Part shown: one piece after another, positions 17,714 through 28,609 of the stretch
Position numbering within the stretch: position 1 is the stretch's first letter
Layout: each line of letters starts with the position of its first letter
From: Altererythrobacter ishigakiensis
Lineage (GTDB): Bacteria > Pseudomonadota > Alphaproteobacteria > Sphingomonadales > Sphingomonadaceae
Direction: 5' to 3'
Length of the DNA: 64,000 nucleotides
Assembly: GCF_001663155.1 (NCBI RefSeq)
Contig: NZ_CP015963.1
Location: 124,001 to 188,000 of the forward strand
Program-made: the position numbers and the translations under genes
The notes under the pieces: model-generated
Seen by the model: only the letters and a program-made list of their open reading frames with translations
Database searches by the model: none
What the model was told of the DNA's origin: nothing

Positions 17714-19018
17714 ATGAAACGCCTCTGGCAAAATATAGGTTGGCTTCTGGGCGGACGCGGTTTCAATGCCGTGATGAGCCTTGTCTATCTCGCGTTGGCG
17801 ACGCGAACCTTAGGGCTCGAAGGCTTCGGTTATTTTGCGATCATAATCGCACTGGGCCAGGCGGTTACAGGCCTTGCCAATTTTCAGACCTGGCAATTCG
17901 TCGTGCGCTGGGGCTCCAATGGCGACGGGCCGGCTGACGCAACAGGCTTTGCCATCGCACTCGACATGTTGTCCGTGCTTATGGGTACGATCGCCGCCGC
18001 TGTTCTGGTTTGGACCGCGCAACTGTGGCTTCCACTGCCAGACGAACTGCTATGGCTGACCTTCGGTTATTGCGTGGTGTCGCTGCTATCCATTCGCACA
18101 ACTCCCACCGGACTGCTCAGGCTTCGCTTTAAATTCGCAAAAGCTACTGCGGCTGAAGCTGTCCAGCCCGCAATCCGGGCGGCAGGGGCAATACTTGCAT
18201 TCTTTTTCATGCCGACAGTCACCGGGTTTGTGCTCGCGTGGGCCGCCGCCGAAATCGCGGTGGCCTTAGCGCTTTGGATCATCGCCGCGAGCGAAGAAAA
18301 GATCGACCTGTCGCGCGTAAGCTTGAAGCGAATACCAGCCGCACACCCCGACGCATGGCGCTTTGTCTGGTCAACCAACATGTCAGGCACGCTGACGATC
18401 GCAGGCAAACAGGTGATGATCTTGATGGTCGGCTCATTGGGTGGTGAAGCGCTCGCAGGCGGCTTCCGCGTTGCAAGTCAATTGGGCCAAGCCCTGGTTG
18501 TGCTGGCGCAAACCATTTCCAAGGCCATCTATCCCGAACTTGTGCATGCCAAAGACGAAGCTTTGCTGATGGCGCGCCGCATGGCGAATATCGCATTGAT
18601 AGGCGGAGTGATGGCAGTTCTGGTTGCGCTTTTTGCCGGACGGTGGGGTCTTACAACTGTCGCAGGAACTGAGTTCGCGGGCTTTTATTGGGCGATGGTC
18701 ATATTGGCGATTGCTGGCGCGGTTGAATTGGTGGGTGCCAGTCTGGAATCGCTGCTGGTCAGTGCGGGCAAAGCGCACACTGCGTTCATCGTTCGCGCAG
18801 TGCCGACGGTGCTGGCGCTAGTCTTGCTGGATGCCGCGATTGACTGGAATGGTGCGAAGGGTGCTGCCTTTGCGGTACTCGGCTCAAGCTCGCTTGCGGT
18901 AATCGGTTTCTACGTTGCGATCCTGAACCTGCAGCAAATCCGCATCCGGATTGAAACCGAAGAGCCTGTGCCGCAGCCGGATTCTGCGGCAACCGCTCCC
19001 GTCACCCAACGCGACTGA
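17714..19018 (+). CDS. Polysaccharide / lipid-linked oligosaccharide flippase (Wzx-like)
   Basis: A 434-residue inner-membrane protein with about 12 hydrophobic helices and the opening QNIGWLLGGRGFNAVMSLVYLALATRTLG, typical of the MOP superfamily polysaccharide exporter branch. By family it flips an undecaprenyl-linked glycan to the periplasm. It is coupled to the nucleotidyltransferase gene upstream. No glycosyltransferases are nearby in the window, so its glycan is unknown. The stop lies directly against that of gcvPB. Confidence 0.85.
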   Translation: MKRLWQNIGWLLGGRGFNAVMSLVYLALATRTLGLEGFGYFAIIIALGQAVTGLANFQTWQFVVRWGSNGDGPADATGFAIALDMLSVLMGTIAAAVLVWTAQLWLPLPDELLWLTFGYCVVSLLSIRTTPTGLLRLRFKFAKATAAEAVQPAIRAAGAILAFFFMPTVTGFVLAWAAAEIAVALALWIIAASEEKIDLSRVSLKRIPAAHPDAWRFVWSTNMSGTLTIAGKQVMILMVGSLGGEALAGGFRVASQLGQALVVLAQTISKAIYPELVHAKDEALLMARRMANIALIGGVMAVLVALFAGRWGLTTVAGTEFAGFYWAMVILAIAGAVELVGASLESLLVSAGKAHTAFIVRAVPTVLALVLLDAAIDWNGAKGAAFAVLGSSSLAVIGFYVAILNLQQIRIRIETEEPVPQPDSAATAPVTQRD

Positions 19019-20614
19019 TCAGGTATTCTCCGGCTCGGTCCACGCCAGCTTCGGCTTGCGCGCCGCCAGCGTTTCATCAAGCCTACGGCGCGGCGCATAG
19101 TAAGGCGCTTGCTTCATTGTCTCGTCGCCGGCGTTGGCACGTTCTGCCAGCGATCGGAACGCCGCGATGAACTGATCAAGCGTTGCCTTGCTTTCAGTCT
19201 CGGTTGGCTCAACCAGCATCGCGCCGTGCAGCACGAGCGGGAAATACACCGTCATCGGGTGGTAGCCTTCATCAATGAGAGACTTCGCCAGATCGAGCGT
19301 CGAAAGATCACCCCCAAAGCCTTTGTCGCCGAACAGCGCTTCATGCATGCATGGGCCGCTTGCCGCATAGGGAGCGTGCAGCAGATCCTCCATGCTGCGC
19401 AGGATGTAATTGGCATTGAGTACCGCATCTTCGGCAACCTGCCTCAGCCCATCCGCACCGTGGCTGAGAATGTAAGTCAGTGCGCGGGTGAACATACCCA
19501 TCTGGCCGTGGAACGCAGTCATCCGGCCAAAGCTCTGCATCACCCCGCCAAAATGCTCTTCTGAGAACGCATCTGCGCTTTCTTCCTCCACCAGATGCAC
19601 CACACCGTCTGCGGTACGCGCGGTGTAAGGCAGCGGGCCAAACGGCGCGAGCGCTTCAGACAGCACCACCGGGCCAGAGCCGGGGCCACCGCCGCCGTGC
19701 GGGGTGGAGAAGGTCTTGTGCAGGTTGATGTGCATCGCATCGACGCCGAGATCTCCCGGCCGCACCTTGCCAACGATCGCGTTGAAATTTGCCCCGTCGC
19801 AATACACGAAGCCGCCTGCCTCATGCACCGCATCAGAGATCTTCTTCATATCGCGTTCGAACAAACCGCAGGTGTTCGGGTTGGTGATCATCACTGCCGC
19901 CACATCGGGCCCAAGCCGCGCCTTGAGCGCTTCCAGATCGACGCGCCCTTCGTCAGTTGTCGGAATGTTTTCCACGCGATAACCGGCAAAGGCTGCTGTC
20001 GCGGGGTTCGTGCCATGCGCGCTGTCCGGCACCAACACGACTTCACGCGCATCACCGCGCGCTTCCAATGCGGCCCGGATACACAGAATGCCGCACAACT
20101 CGCCATGCGCGCCTGCCTTCGGGCTCATTGCGACGCCGTGCATTCCTGTTAGCGCGATCAGCCAATGCGCCAACTCGTTGATCACTTCGAACGCGCCTTG
20201 CACCGTTTCGCGCGGTTGTAACGGATGCACATCGGCAAAGCCGGGCATCCGCGCGACTTTCTCGTTAAGTCGCGGATTGTGCTTCATCGTACAGGAACCA
20301 AGCGGGAAGAAGCCCAGATCAATACCGTAATTCTGGCGGCTAAGGCGCGTGTAATGGCGCACCGTTTCCGGCTCTGTCAGGCCGGGCAAGTCGATGGGTT
20401 CTGCGCGATCAAGCCCGCCCAAACGGTTGGGCGCGTCATCCGCCGGCTCAGGCAAATCGACACCGGTCACATCGGCGCGGCCGATCTCGAACAGCAACGG
20501 TTCTTCCAGCATCAACCCACGATTTCCGGTGACAATTGCGGGGCCATTATGAAGGCCGTCTTCGCTTGCGGGTGTCATTTCAGGCTTCCACCCGGACTGA
20601 TTAGGCGCGTTCAT
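19019..20614 (-). CDS. gcvPB: Glycine dehydrogenase (decarboxylating), subunit 2
   Basis: C-terminal half of the split P protein; with GcvPA it decarboxylates glycine and loads the aminomethyl group on the lipoyl arm of GcvH. 531 residues. The PLP lysine is K300 in [20 protein letters not shown]. Its start overlaps the end of gcvPA by four bases, so the two chains are made together. The split P protein is normal for many alphaproteobacteria and is not a broken gene. Confidence 0.97.
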   Translation of the reverse strand: MNAPNQSGWKPEMTPASEDGLHNGPAIVTGNRGLMLEEPLLFEIGRADVTGVDLPEPADDAPNRLGGLDRAEPIDLPGLTEPETVRHYTRLSRQNYGIDLGFFPLGSCTMKHNPRLNEKVARMPGFADVHPLQPRETVQGAFEVINELAHWLIALTGMHGVAMSPKAGAHGELCGILCIRAALEARGDAREVVLVPDSAHGTNPATAAFAGYRVENIPTTDEGRVDLEALKARLGPDVAAVMITNPNTCGLFERDMKKISDAVHEAGGFVYCDGANFNAIVGKVRPGDLGVDAMHINLHKTFSTPHGGGGPGSGPVVLSEALAPFGPLPYTARTADGVVHLVEEESADAFSEEHFGGVMQSFGRMTAFHGQMGMFTRALTYILSHGADGLRQVAEDAVLNANYILRSMEDLLHAPYAASGPCMHEALFGDKGFGGDLSTLDLAKSLIDEGYHPMTVYFPLVLHGAMLVEPTETESKATLDQFIAAFRSLAERANAGDETMKQAPYYAPRRRLDETLAARKPKLAWTEPENT

Positions 20615-21972
20615 GACAACACCTCCTCAAGAGCCGTTGCAAGGGCTTCGATTTCCTCTTCGCTGGTCGTCTCTGTAACCGCGACCAACAAACCTTCGCT
20701 CAAGCGTTCAACGCCCGGATACAGGCGCCCGAGCGAAACGCCGCCCAGCACGCCTTTGGCTGCCAGCTTATGCACCACGTCGCGCGCATCCTGCCCCACC
20801 ATCAGTGTGAATTCGTTGAAGTAATTGTCATTGAGCACGGAAACGCCGGGCACCTTCGCAAGCCTGTCTGCCGCGAGACACGTCAAGCGATGGTTCTCTG
20901 CCGCGAGCTGCCGCAGTCCCTTCTCGCCCAGCAATGTCATGTGCACGTTGAACGCCAGCGCGCACAACCCGCTGTTAGTGCAGATGTTGGAGGTCGCCTT
21001 TTCGCGCCGAATATGTTGCTCACGTGTCGATAGCGTCAGCACAAAGCCGCGCTTGCCCTCTGCATCGACAGTTTCACCGCACAAGCGGCCCGGCATCTGG
21101 CGCACATGCTTGGGATCGCGCACAGCAAAGAGGCCCAGATAGGGCCCGCCGAATTGCAGTCCCACGCCCAACGCCTGACCCTCACCGACGACGATGTCCG
21201 CACCCATGTCGCCGGGTGCCTTGATTGCGCCCAGCGCGACCGGCTCTGTATTCACCACTACCAGCAGAGCGCCCTTGGCATGCGCGGCATCGGCAATTTC
21301 AGTTAGGTCGGTGATGCGGCCCAGAATGTCGGGATATTGAACCACCACGCAGCTGGTCTCTTCATCGATGCGAGCGATCAGTCCGGCATTGTCCGGCGTG
21401 GACTGAATCGCCGGTTCTGCTCCGGCAATCTCGTCATTGGTGAACTTCGCCATCGTCTTGACGACTTCGGCGTAGTGCGGGTGCAACGCGCCTGACAGTA
21501 CGACGCGATTCTTGCGCGTGACACGGCTCGCCATCGCCACCGCTTCCCAGCATGCAGTCGAGCCATCGTAAAGCGACGCATTCGCCACTGCACAGCCATA
21601 CAGCCGCGCTACCTGCGTTTGAAATTCGAACAGCATCTGCAGCGTGCCCTGCGCAATTTCCGGCTGATACGGCGTGTATGCCGTCAGAAATTCACCACGC
21701 TGGATGATCGTATCGACGCTGGACGGCACGTGATGGCGATAGGCCCCTGCCCCCAAGAAAAACGGCGCGTCCGCTGCCGCCAGGTTCTTCTTGGAAAGCC
21801 GCCGCATATGCTTTTCGACCGCCATTTCGCTGGCATGCATCGGCAGCCCGCGAATGGGACCATCAAGCCGCGCTTCTTCAGGCACATCTACAAACAAATC
21901 GTCGATGGTGCTTGCACCGATTTTGGCAAGCATTTCGCCGCGATCGGCATCAGTCAGGGGTAGGTAACGCAT
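20611..21972 (-). CDS. gcvPA: Glycine dehydrogenase (decarboxylating), subunit 1
   Basis: N-terminal half of the split P protein of the glycine cleavage system, 453 residues. Recognised from [33 protein letters not shown], the [16 protein letters not shown] segment and the [12 protein letters not shown] region. The ATG at 21972 follows AAAGGGA; a TTG one codon earlier is in frame. It lies 21 bp downstream of gcvH. Confidence 0.97.
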   Translation of the reverse strand: MRYLPLTDADRGEMLAKIGASTIDDLFVDVPEEARLDGPIRGLPMHASEMAVEKHMRRLSKKNLAAADAPFFLGAGAYRHHVPSSVDTIIQRGEFLTAYTPYQPEIAQGTLQMLFEFQTQVARLYGCAVANASLYDGSTACWEAVAMASRVTRKNRVVLSGALHPHYAEVVKTMAKFTNDEIAGAEPAIQSTPDNAGLIARIDEETSCVVVQYPDILGRITDLTEIADAAHAKGALLVVVNTEPVALGAIKAPGDMGADIVVGEGQALGVGLQFGGPYLGLFAVRDPKHVRQMPGRLCGETVDAEGKRGFVLTLSTREQHIRREKATSNICTNSGLCALAFNVHMTLLGEKGLRQLAAENHRLTCLAADRLAKVPGVSVLNDNYFNEFTLMVGQDARDVVHKLAAKGVLGGVSLGRLYPGVERLSEGLLVAVTETTSEEEIEALATALEEVLS

Positions 21973-21993
21973 CAATCAATTCCCTTTAGGGGT

Positions 21994-22365
21994 TTAGAGC
22001 CCGTCGACAAATGCCTTGTAGCCCTTGTCGTCCATCAAACCTTCGAGTTCCGATTTGTCGCCGATGGTCATGCGGAAGAACCAGCCGTCTTCCTCTGGCG
22101 AGGTGTTTACCAGTGCCGGGTCATCTTCGAGCGCGCTATTGGCTTCGGTTACTTCGCCGCTGATCGGCGCATAGACGTCGCTGGCAGCCTTGACGCTTTC
22201 GACCACGGCCGCATCGCCCGCTTTGTCCAGCATGGTTCCAACATCGGGCAGCTCAACAAACACGATGTCACCCAACTGTTCTTGCGCGTAATCGGTGATA
22301 CCAACCGTGGCGGTATCGCCTTCAACGTCGATCCATTCGTGTTCATCAGTGAAAAAACGCGGCAT
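21994..22365 (-). CDS. gcvH: Glycine cleavage system H protein
   Basis: Lipoyl carrier protein of the glycine cleavage system, 123 residues. The lipoylated lysine is the K of [17 protein letters not shown]. The ATG at 22365 ([11 protein letters not shown]) follows GAGGGAGC. It lies between gcvT and gcvPA in one operon, three bases after the gcvT stop region. Confidence 0.97.
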   Translation of the reverse strand: MPRFFTDEHEWIDVEGDTATVGITDYAQEQLGDIVFVELPDVGTMLDKAGDAAVVESVKAASDVYAPISGEVTEANSALEDDPALVNTSPEEDGWFFRMTIGDKSELEGLMDDKGYKAFVDGL

Positions 22366-22368
22366 CAA

Positions 22369-23544
22369 TCAGCTCCCTCTATAATAACGGTGCGGCACAA
22401 ACGGCATGGGTGAAACGGTTGCGGCGAGGCGTTTGCCCCGCACTTCGATTTCCAGAGCAGAGCCCTCATCGGCGTGCGCGATGTCAACATATGCCATCGC
22501 TATAGGAACGCCGAGCGTCGGCGAGAATCCGCCGCTGGTCACTATACCAACTTTTGTCTCGCCGGAAAAAACCTCTGCACCTTCGCGAGCGGGCATACGG
22601 CCATCCAGAGTAAGGCCGACGCGTTTGGTCGCCGGGCCATCCGAGAGCACCGGCACCAATGCGTCATGGCCCATCCAGCCACCTGCTTCGCGACGCTTTT
22701 TTGTCAGCGCGAACATCAGGTCGGCGCTGACCGGGTCAGTTTCCGTCGTGAGATCATGTCCGTAAAGCGGCAAGCCGGCCTCCAACCGCAGCGAGTCTCG
22801 CGCGCCCAGCCCAACCGGCTTGACGTGTTCATCCGCAACCAGCGCTTCAGCAAGCTGCGTGACGTGCGTCGCAGGCACGGAAATCTCGAACCCGTCTTCG
22901 CCGGTATAGCCAGCCCGACTGACCCAGAGGTAGGCACCTTCCCACTCAAACAGACCAGCCGTCATGAAGGTGAGCACTCCTGTGCCAGGCAGCAGTGCTT
23001 CAAGAACTTCACCAGCCTTCGGGCCTTGCAGCGCGAGCAATGCGAAGTCGTCGTGTTGTGTAAGCGTGATTTCATCGGGTAAATGTTCACGCAGATGCGC
23101 AATATCATCCCACTTGCACGCGCCATTCACCACCAACGCAAAATGCGGCCCGGTGTTTGTGACCATCAGGTCATCAATGATCCCGCCATCCTCATTCAGC
23201 AGCAGCGAATACCGCATACGCCCGTCTTTCAGGCTGGTGATTGCACCTGGCAGCAGTTTTTCCAGCTCTTCGCCCGCGTTCTCTCCTTTCACGGTGAGCT
23301 GCCCCATGTGCGACACGTCGAACAGGCCAGCGCTTGTCCGTGTCCAGTTATGTTCGGCCACGATGCCCTCATATTGGATCGGCATTTCATAGCCAGCGAA
23401 CGGCACGATGCGCGCGCCCTGTTCACGGTGCCACGCATCAAGCGGCAGCTTGCCCAAAGGCATGTCTTCGATGGTTTGGTCGTCGCTCAAATCATTAGTC
23501 CCCGCACAGAAGGCGCAACGCTTCGACTTGAAGCCTTGTTCCAT
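22369..23544 (-). CDS. gcvT: Glycine cleavage system aminomethyltransferase (T protein)
   Basis: Transfers the aminomethyl carbon from the H protein to tetrahydrofolate, releasing ammonia; up to 391 residues. Recognised from PFAGYEMPIQYEGIVAEH, SHMGQLTVKG, and YTGEDGFEISVPA. The start is uncertain. The ATG at 23544 sits directly against the riboswitch (GAGGGGGT before it), and the next 18 residues, including RCAFCAG, do not look like GcvT. A TTG at 23490 (giving LSDDQTIED) has GGGG at a proper distance and yields an N terminus of more usual length. It opens the gcv operon. Confidence 0.93.
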   Translation of the reverse strand: MEQGFKSKRCAFCAGTNDLSDDQTIEDMPLGKLPLDAWHREQGARIVPFAGYEMPIQYEGIVAEHNWTRTSAGLFDVSHMGQLTVKGENAGEELEKLLPGAITSLKDGRMRYSLLLNEDGGIIDDLMVTNTGPHFALVVNGACKWDDIAHLREHLPDEITLTQHDDFALLALQGPKAGEVLEALLPGTGVLTFMTAGLFEWEGAYLWVSRAGYTGEDGFEISVPATHVTQLAEALVADEHVKPVGLGARDSLRLEAGLPLYGHDLTTETDPVSADLMFALTKKRREAGGWMGHDALVPVLSDGPATKRVGLTLDGRMPAREGAEVFSGETKVGIVTSGGFSPTLGVPIAMAYVDIAHADEGSALEIEVRGKRLAATVSPMPFVPHRYYRGS

Positions 23545-23545
23545 A

Positions 23546-23735
23546 CCCCCTCTGTCGGGTGACCTGAGAGCTTAGCCGGGCAAATGCCGGGCCTTCCCCT
23601 TCGGTGGCCTCAAACGATCAGTCTAAGGCGCTTTCCAGAGTGCCGATCACAGCGCGGTCCCTGTGCCTGAGAGTTTCCGGGGTGGTTGCTCCTTCGGCGT
23701 CGTTTGGCCCGGAGGCTTCACGAACTCTCCCGCTG
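23546..23735 (-). promoter_or_regulatory. Tandem glycine riboswitch upstream of gcvT
   Basis: Two aptamers in series are read on the minus strand. The first holds GGGAGAGTT, GCCGAAGGAGCAACC, AACTCTCAGGC, GGACCG and CTCTGGAAAG; the second holds CCACCGAAGGGGAAGG, GCTCTCAGGTC and ACAGAGGGG. These are the conserved blocks of the cooperative glycine riboswitch, which usually turns on glycine cleavage genes when glycine is plentiful. No terminator stem with T-run lies between the second aptamer and gcvT, so control of translation start is more likely than of transcription. Confidence 0.95.
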
Positions 23736-23794
23736 ATGTGTCTGCAGAATCGCTCCCGCAGCAGCGGATTTTCTCTGCGCTATTCAGGGGAAAG

Positions 23795-23811
23795 CGTCAA
23801 TTGCGCAATTG
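23795..23811 (-). promoter_or_regulatory. Candidate gcv promoter -35 overlapping a 14-bp palindrome
   Basis: On the minus strand TTGACG (23800-23795) could be a -35 element for the riboswitch transcript. It overlaps CAATTGCGCAATTG (23798-23811), a perfect 14-bp palindrome that could bind a dimeric regulator. No -10 with good match is obvious about 17 bases downstream, so the promoter call is weak; the palindrome itself is certain. Confidence 0.4.
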
Positions 23812-23827
23812 TGCGGTGCAGCGTTTT

Positions 23828-25024
23828 TCACCGATCTTCGACGAGAAGTTCCTCTGCCAGTTTTTGCGCTCTGGCCATCAACTCGATCTCGCGCGGGTCA
23901 AACCCGCCTTCATCCTCGGCCGACTGGCGCGGAGGAACAGCGGTGGTAAAATAGGCAAAGCCCTTGTTGGTCGCGCGCGAATACCACAGTCCGGATCGCA
24001 ACCCATAGGCTTCGCCGGCATGGCCGATGCGTGCAAGTCCGTCGCTGAATAGCCTGTCCTGACACTCAACATCCGATACCTCAATCTGATGCATGGCAAG
24101 GCCATAATCGCAAAAGAATTGCTGCCCCACCGGAGCATTGAAAACGATGTGCATGGCAATCTCGTTTTGCGCTGCTTCCGAGAGAAATTCCGAGTTGAGC
24201 GGTAGAAAGGCCTGCCCGATCTTCGCCAGATCCATCATCCCGATGCGCACGCCGCCTTGCGGACTAAAGACAGAGGCGTTGGTGCCCGGCGCGTAATCTT
24301 CGAGGCTGCATTCCAAGCCTTTGGCAACGGGTATCGTGCAATTGGGCGGCAGGTCAGCTACATCGTCGCGCGCGACCTCACCCGTATCGCGGTAGAGGAC
24401 AACGGCCTTGGCGATCTGCTCTTCGCTGCATCCTATCCAGTTGAGGCACGCCTCGATACCAAGCGGTGCGAAGACCGTGCGCTCCATGATCCGGTCATAC
24501 CGCTCCCCCGTGGCCGCTTCAAGTACGGTCGCTACCACCGGAGAGCCGAGATTGGCGTACTCAAATGGCGCTTCGCCCGGCGGCGCATCGGCGTACCAAG
24601 CTTCAGGCTCTGCCAGCTTGGCCTGCAAGCTCTCGCCCAGCGGAATGACATAGCCCGCATTGTCACGCAGACCTGAGCGGTGACTGAGCAATTGCGCCAG
24701 TGTCACCTTGGCCTCGGGGAAATTGGGCGATCGCACCTCCCATCCAAGATACTCAGAAACATCTGCGTTTAGATCGACCTTGCCCTCGTCGACCAGTTGA
24801 AGAGTTGCGAGGGCCATGATCAGCTTGGAGATGCTGGCGATCCGCACCGGGTCATAGGCCTCGACCATGCGGCCACTCGCACGATCCGCTATGCCCTCTA
24901 CTACCAGAGGCCGGATATTCTCGCGATCAAATGCGACGACCACTGTCGCTGGCTGGGGTGCTTCTTGAGCGCTGGCGCATACCGCCAATGCGAAGAGAGG
25001 TGCTGCAAGGAATTTCCTGAACAT
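23828..25024 (-). CDS. Serine hydrolase, class C beta-lactamase / penicillin-binding protein fold
   Basis: A 398-residue exported hydrolase with a signal peptide (MFRKFLAAPLFALAVCASAQ). The active-site S-x-x-K is seen in ASISKLIMAL and the second motif Y-x-N in FEYANLGSP; the third (K/H-T/S/A-G) is probably IGHAGEAYG. Members include beta-lactamases, esterases and D-aminopeptidases, so the substrate is open. The ATG at 25024 follows AAGAGG at 7 bases. It is the last gene after the met cluster and tauE, 10 bp behind the permease. Confidence 0.87.
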   Translation of the reverse strand: MFRKFLAAPLFALAVCASAQEAPQPATVVVAFDRENIRPLVVEGIADRASGRMVEAYDPVRIASISKLIMALATLQLVDEGKVDLNADVSEYLGWEVRSPNFPEAKVTLAQLLSHRSGLRDNAGYVIPLGESLQAKLAEPEAWYADAPPGEAPFEYANLGSPVVATVLEAATGERYDRIMERTVFAPLGIEACLNWIGCSEEQIAKAVVLYRDTGEVARDDVADLPPNCTIPVAKGLECSLEDYAPGTNASVFSPQGGVRIGMMDLAKIGQAFLPLNSEFLSEAAQNEIAMHIVFNAPVGQQFFCDYGLAMHQIEVSDVECQDRLFSDGLARIGHAGEAYGLRSGLWYSRATNKGFAYFTTAVPPRQSAEDEGGFDPREIELMARAQKLAEELLVEDR

Positions 25025-25034
25025 CGTCAACCTC

Positions 25035-26006
25035 TTACCAGTTCAACCACAGCAGATACAGTGCTGAACCGACAATCCAGATCGCACCATAGGTTTTCAG
25101 CTTTCGCGGGCCGAGCCAAAGCGCAATCGGCCGGGCAAGGAACGCGCCCAGCATGGCGCCCGGCGCGGCGAGCAGCACCACTTCCCATTGCACTGTACCG
25201 ACATCGATATGCCAGATGAGGCCTGCGGCGACGCTCACTGCAGAGATGACGCAGGCCGTCCCGACGCTGAGCAATATCGGATAGTGCCGCAGGAAGAGGT
25301 AGAATGCGACAAGCTCACCAATGCCGACCGAGAACAGAGCCGTGATCGCACCACCGGGGATCGCAATCAGCGCCAACACGACGATGTCGACAGGCTCCAA
25401 CCGCGTACGCTCAGGAACATCGCGATTGAAGGTCCAGGTGGCAATCAGCAGCGCGATACCGAGCACAATCGAGAAGCTCTTGTAGCCCAGCAGGATCGCT
25501 TGCCCGTCAAAGGCGAACAGTCGCTGGGTGGCCAGCAAGGCAGGTACGGACAGCACCAGAACCAGCCCGCAAACAAGCCAGTAATCGCGCACCTGCGTTT
25601 GCGCTTCAAGCGGCGCAGGTACCCTTTGGTGATATAATCGATCCGTCCAGCGCAGCGCGCCCACACTCATCCCGAACGCCTGAATTCCCATGGACACCGC
25701 AGTGACTCCGAGCGGATCGAGATCCATCGCCCCAAGGTCACGCATCGCATTGAAAACAGGCACAAAAACCACGCCGCCGCCCGTTCCGCTGGCATTAGCA
25801 ATGATCGCGCCGGTTACGCCAACTCCGGGTAAAAACCACAGTTGGCGCAGCAAATTGCCCTCTGTCGGGACAATAATCCAACATAACGCATATGTAACGA
25901 GAAGTAGCGCCCCGCCAATCAAGGCAAAGCGCGATGTATGTGCCAGCGAAGGCTGGACTCTGTTGAGTCCAATCTCCGGGTTCAATCCAGATTCGGGCGT
26001 AGCCAT
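25035..26006 (-). CDS. TauE/SafE family membrane permease
   Basis: A 323-residue membrane protein with about eight or nine hydrophobic helices and the glycine-rich repeats typical of TauE/SafE anion exporters ([39 protein letters not shown]). Family members move sulfite, sulfoacetate or other small anions. It starts 25 bases inside the end of metH and so is likely on the methionine transcript, which makes a sulfur compound a reasonable guess. The start lacks a clear ribosome site. Confidence 0.87.
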   Translation of the reverse strand: MATPESGLNPEIGLNRVQPSLAHTSRFALIGGALLLVTYALCWIIVPTEGNLLRQLWFLPGVGVTGAIIANASGTGGGVVFVPVFNAMRDLGAMDLDPLGVTAVSMGIQAFGMSVGALRWTDRLYHQRVPAPLEAQTQVRDYWLVCGLVLVLSVPALLATQRLFAFDGQAILLGYKSFSIVLGIALLIATWTFNRDVPERTRLEPVDIVVLALIAIPGGAITALFSVGIGELVAFYLFLRHYPILLSVGTACVISAVSVAAGLIWHIDVGTVQWEVVLLAAPGAMLGAFLARPIALWLGPRKLKTYGAIWIVGSALYLLWLNW

Positions 26007-28609
26007 CGTTCAGCCGTCGCCATATCGACCCCGCGCCGCTTCGCATAGTCTTCCAGCTGATCGCGCCCAATCCGCGCGACCCCGAAGTACTGGCTTTCAG
26101 GGTGACCGAAATAGAAACCGCTGACCGCCGCGGTCGGATACATGGCGAAATTCTCCGTCAGCGTCAGGCCGACGTTCTCTTCCGCATCGAGCAATTCGAA
26201 CAGGATCGCCTTCAAGGAGTGGTCGGGGCAGGCCGGATAACCCGGCGCCGGGCGGATACCGCGATATTGCTCTTTAATCAGCGCGTCATTGGTGAGCTGC
26301 TCATCGGGCGCATAACCCCACAGATCGATGCGGGTATGCTGATGCAGCCGCTCGGCAAAGGCTTCCGCGAAGCGGTCTGCCAAGGCCTTCAGCAAAATGT
26401 CCGAATAGTCGTCCTTGTCTTCAAGGAAGCGCTGCGAATGCGGCTCAATCCCGTGAATACCGACCGCAAATCCACCGATCCAGTCACCTGCGGGATCGAT
26501 GAAGTCTGCAAGGCACATGTTCGCGCGATCCCGGCTTTTCTTCACCTGCTGGCGCAAGAATGGCAGCACGACGTGCTCTTCACGATTCACCCGGTGGATC
26601 GTGACATCATCGCCGTCGCGCGCGCACGGCCAAAAACCTGCAACGCCGCGTGCAGTGAGCCATTTCTCGGCCACGATCTTGTCGAGCATGGCATCCGCAT
26701 CGGCTTTCAACTGCCGCGCGGTTTCGCCCACCACGTCATCGTCAAGGATCGCCGGATAATTGCCGTGCAATTCCCATGCGCGGAAGAAAGGCGTCCAGTC
26801 GATATACTCGCGCAAATCCGCCAGATCCCAGTCTTCGAAGGTATGCACGCCGGGTTGCAGAGGTGGCGCAGGTTTGTCGCTGAGATAGGCATCGTAATAA
26901 TTGGCGCGCGCTTCTTCCAGACTGAGCAGCACGCTCGCCGATTTGCCTTCCCGCGCTTCGCGAACCTTGGCGTATTCGCTAGCGGTTTCACTCACAAATT
27001 CGTCGCGTTGTGTATCCGACAGCAGGCGGCTCGCCACACCCACCGCGCGGCTTGCATCAAGCACATGCACCACTGGCCCCGGATAGGCGGGATCGATCTT
27101 CAGCGCGGTATGCACCTTGCTGGTGGTCGCCCCGCCAATCAGCAGTGGCATCGACATTTCTGCGCGCTGCATTTCTTCCGCCACCGTCACCATCTCATCG
27201 AGCGACGGTGTGATCAGTCCTGAAAGACCGATCATATCCGCCTTGTTGTCATTGGCCGATTTGAGAATGTCCTGCCACGGTACCATCACGCCCAGATCGA
27301 CGACGTCATAGCCATTGCACTGAAGCACTACGCCAACGATATTCTTGCCGATATCGTGAACGTCACCCTTGACCGTCGCCATCACGATCTTGCCTTTGGC
27401 CTTGCGCTCTTCCTCGGGCAGCAGATCCTTCTCGGCCTCGATAAAGGGGATGAGATGCGCGACCGCTTTCTTCATCACGCGCGCGCTTTTGACCACTTGC
27501 GGCAAGAACATCTTGCCGCTGCCGAACAGGTCACCAACAACGTTCATCCCGTCCATCAGCGGGCCTTCGATCACTTCGATCGGGCGGCCGCCATTGGCAG
27601 CGAGCGCGGCGCGGGCTTCTTCCGTGTCTTCGACGACATGCGCGTCGATGCCTTTGACCAGCGCATGCTCAAGCCGCCTCTCGACTGCCCAGCCGCGCCA
27701 TTCTTCGGCGGCTTTTTCGTCCGCGACGGATTTGCCTTTGTAGCTCTCAGCTAGGTCAATCAGCCGCTCGGTCGCGTCAGGGCGACGCATCAGGATCACA
27801 TCCTGGCACGCCTCGCGCAGCTCACCGTCGATATCGTCATAAATGTCGAGCTGGCCCGCATTGACGATTGCCATGTCGAGCCCGGCGGGGATCGCGTGGT
27901 AGAGGAACACCGAATGCATGGCCCGGCGAACGGTCTCATTGCCACGGAAGCTGAAAGAGAGGTTCGACAGCCCGCCGCTGGTTTTGGCATGCGGACATGC
28001 CGCCTTGATCTCTTGCACCGCTTCGATGAAATCGAGCCCATAGCGATCATGCTCTTCGATCCCGGTCGCCACCGCGAAGATATTGGGGTCGAAAATGATG
28101 TCTTCAGGCGGAAAACCTATCCCGGTCAGCAGTTTGTAAGCGCGGGTGCAGATCTCGACCTTGCGCTCCTTGGTATCGGCCTGACCTGTTTCATCGAAGG
28201 CCATGACCACCGCCGCCGCGCCATAAAGCATGCACAGGCGCGCGTGACGCAGGAACTCTTCCTCACCTTCCTTCATCGAGATGGAATTGACGATCGGCTT
28301 GCCTGATACGCACTTTAGGCCTGCCTCGATCACTTCCCATTTGGAACTGTCGATCATCACCGGAACGCGCGCGATGTCCGGCTCGGCAGCGATCAGCTTG
28401 AGGAAAGTGGTCATCGCTTCGACCGCGTCGAGCAGGCCTTCGTCCATATTGACGTCGAGCACCTGCGCGCCGTTCTCGACTTGCTGTCGCGCGACTTCGA
28501 CAGCGGTGGCGTAATCGCCCGCCATGATCAGCTTCTTGAACCGGGCAGAGCCGGTCACATTTGTGCGTTCGCCGATATTGACGAAGCGTGCTGTTGTTTG
28601 ATCAGTCAT
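25982..28609 (-). CDS. metH: Cobalamin-dependent methionine synthase, folate / B12 / activation chain
   Basis: 875 residues, equal to E. coli MetH without its homocysteine domain. In order: pterin-binding domain ([16 protein letters not shown] at the start; [15 protein letters not shown]), the B12 cap and Rossmann domains with the cobalt-ligand motif [11 protein letters not shown] and the segment [12 protein letters not shown], then the C-terminal AdoMet activation domain ([17 protein letters not shown]). It transfers a methyl group from methyltetrahydrofolate to homocysteine, which is bound on the partner chain encoded just upstream. The ATG overlaps the stop of that gene (TGATG), so the two chains are made together. 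The split is a clean one, not a frameshift. Confidence 0.96.
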   Translation of the reverse strand: MTDQTTARFVNIGERTNVTGSARFKKLIMAGDYATAVEVARQQVENGAQVLDVNMDEGLLDAVEAMTTFLKLIAAEPDIARVPVMIDSSKWEVIEAGLKCVSGKPIVNSISMKEGEEEFLRHARLCMLYGAAAVVMAFDETGQADTKERKVEICTRAYKLLTGIGFPPEDIIFDPNIFAVATGIEEHDRYGLDFIEAVQEIKAACPHAKTSGGLSNLSFSFRGNETVRRAMHSVFLYHAIPAGLDMAIVNAGQLDIYDDIDGELREACQDVILMRRPDATERLIDLAESYKGKSVADEKAAEEWRGWAVERRLEHALVKGIDAHVVEDTEEARAALAANGGRPIEVIEGPLMDGMNVVGDLFGSGKMFLPQVVKSARVMKKAVAHLIPFIEAEKDLLPEEERKAKGKIVMATVKGDVHDIGKNIVGVVLQCNGYDVVDLGVMVPWQDILKSANDNKADMIGLSGLITPSLDEMVTVAEEMQRAEMSMPLLIGGATTSKVHTALKIDPAYPGPVVHVLDASRAVGVASRLLSDTQRDEFVSETASEYAKVREAREGKSASVLLSLEEARANYYDAYLSDKPAPPLQPGVHTFEDWDLADLREYIDWTPFFRAWELHGNYPAILDDDVVGETARQLKADADAMLDKIVAEKWLTARGVAGFWPCARDGDDVTIHRVNREEHVVLPFLRQQVKKSRDRANMCLADFIDPAGDWIGGFAVGIHGIEPHSQRFLEDKDDYSDILLKALADRFAEAFAERLHQHTRIDLWGYAPDEQLTNDALIKEQYRGIRPAPGYPACPDHSLKAILFELLDAEENVGLTLTENFAMYPTAAVSGFYFGHPESQYFGVARIGRDQLEDYAKRRGVDMATAERWLRPNLD

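Noticed and set aside
19019..21972. Broken glycine decarboxylase gene
   Set aside because: Two-subunit GcvPA/GcvPB is a standard form, and both reading frames are intact.
26102..27223. Long open frame (373 codons) on the plus strand opposite metH
   Set aside because: Lies wholly inside a clear metH; rich in His, Arg and Gln as expected for antisense of GC-rich coding DNA, with no family motif.
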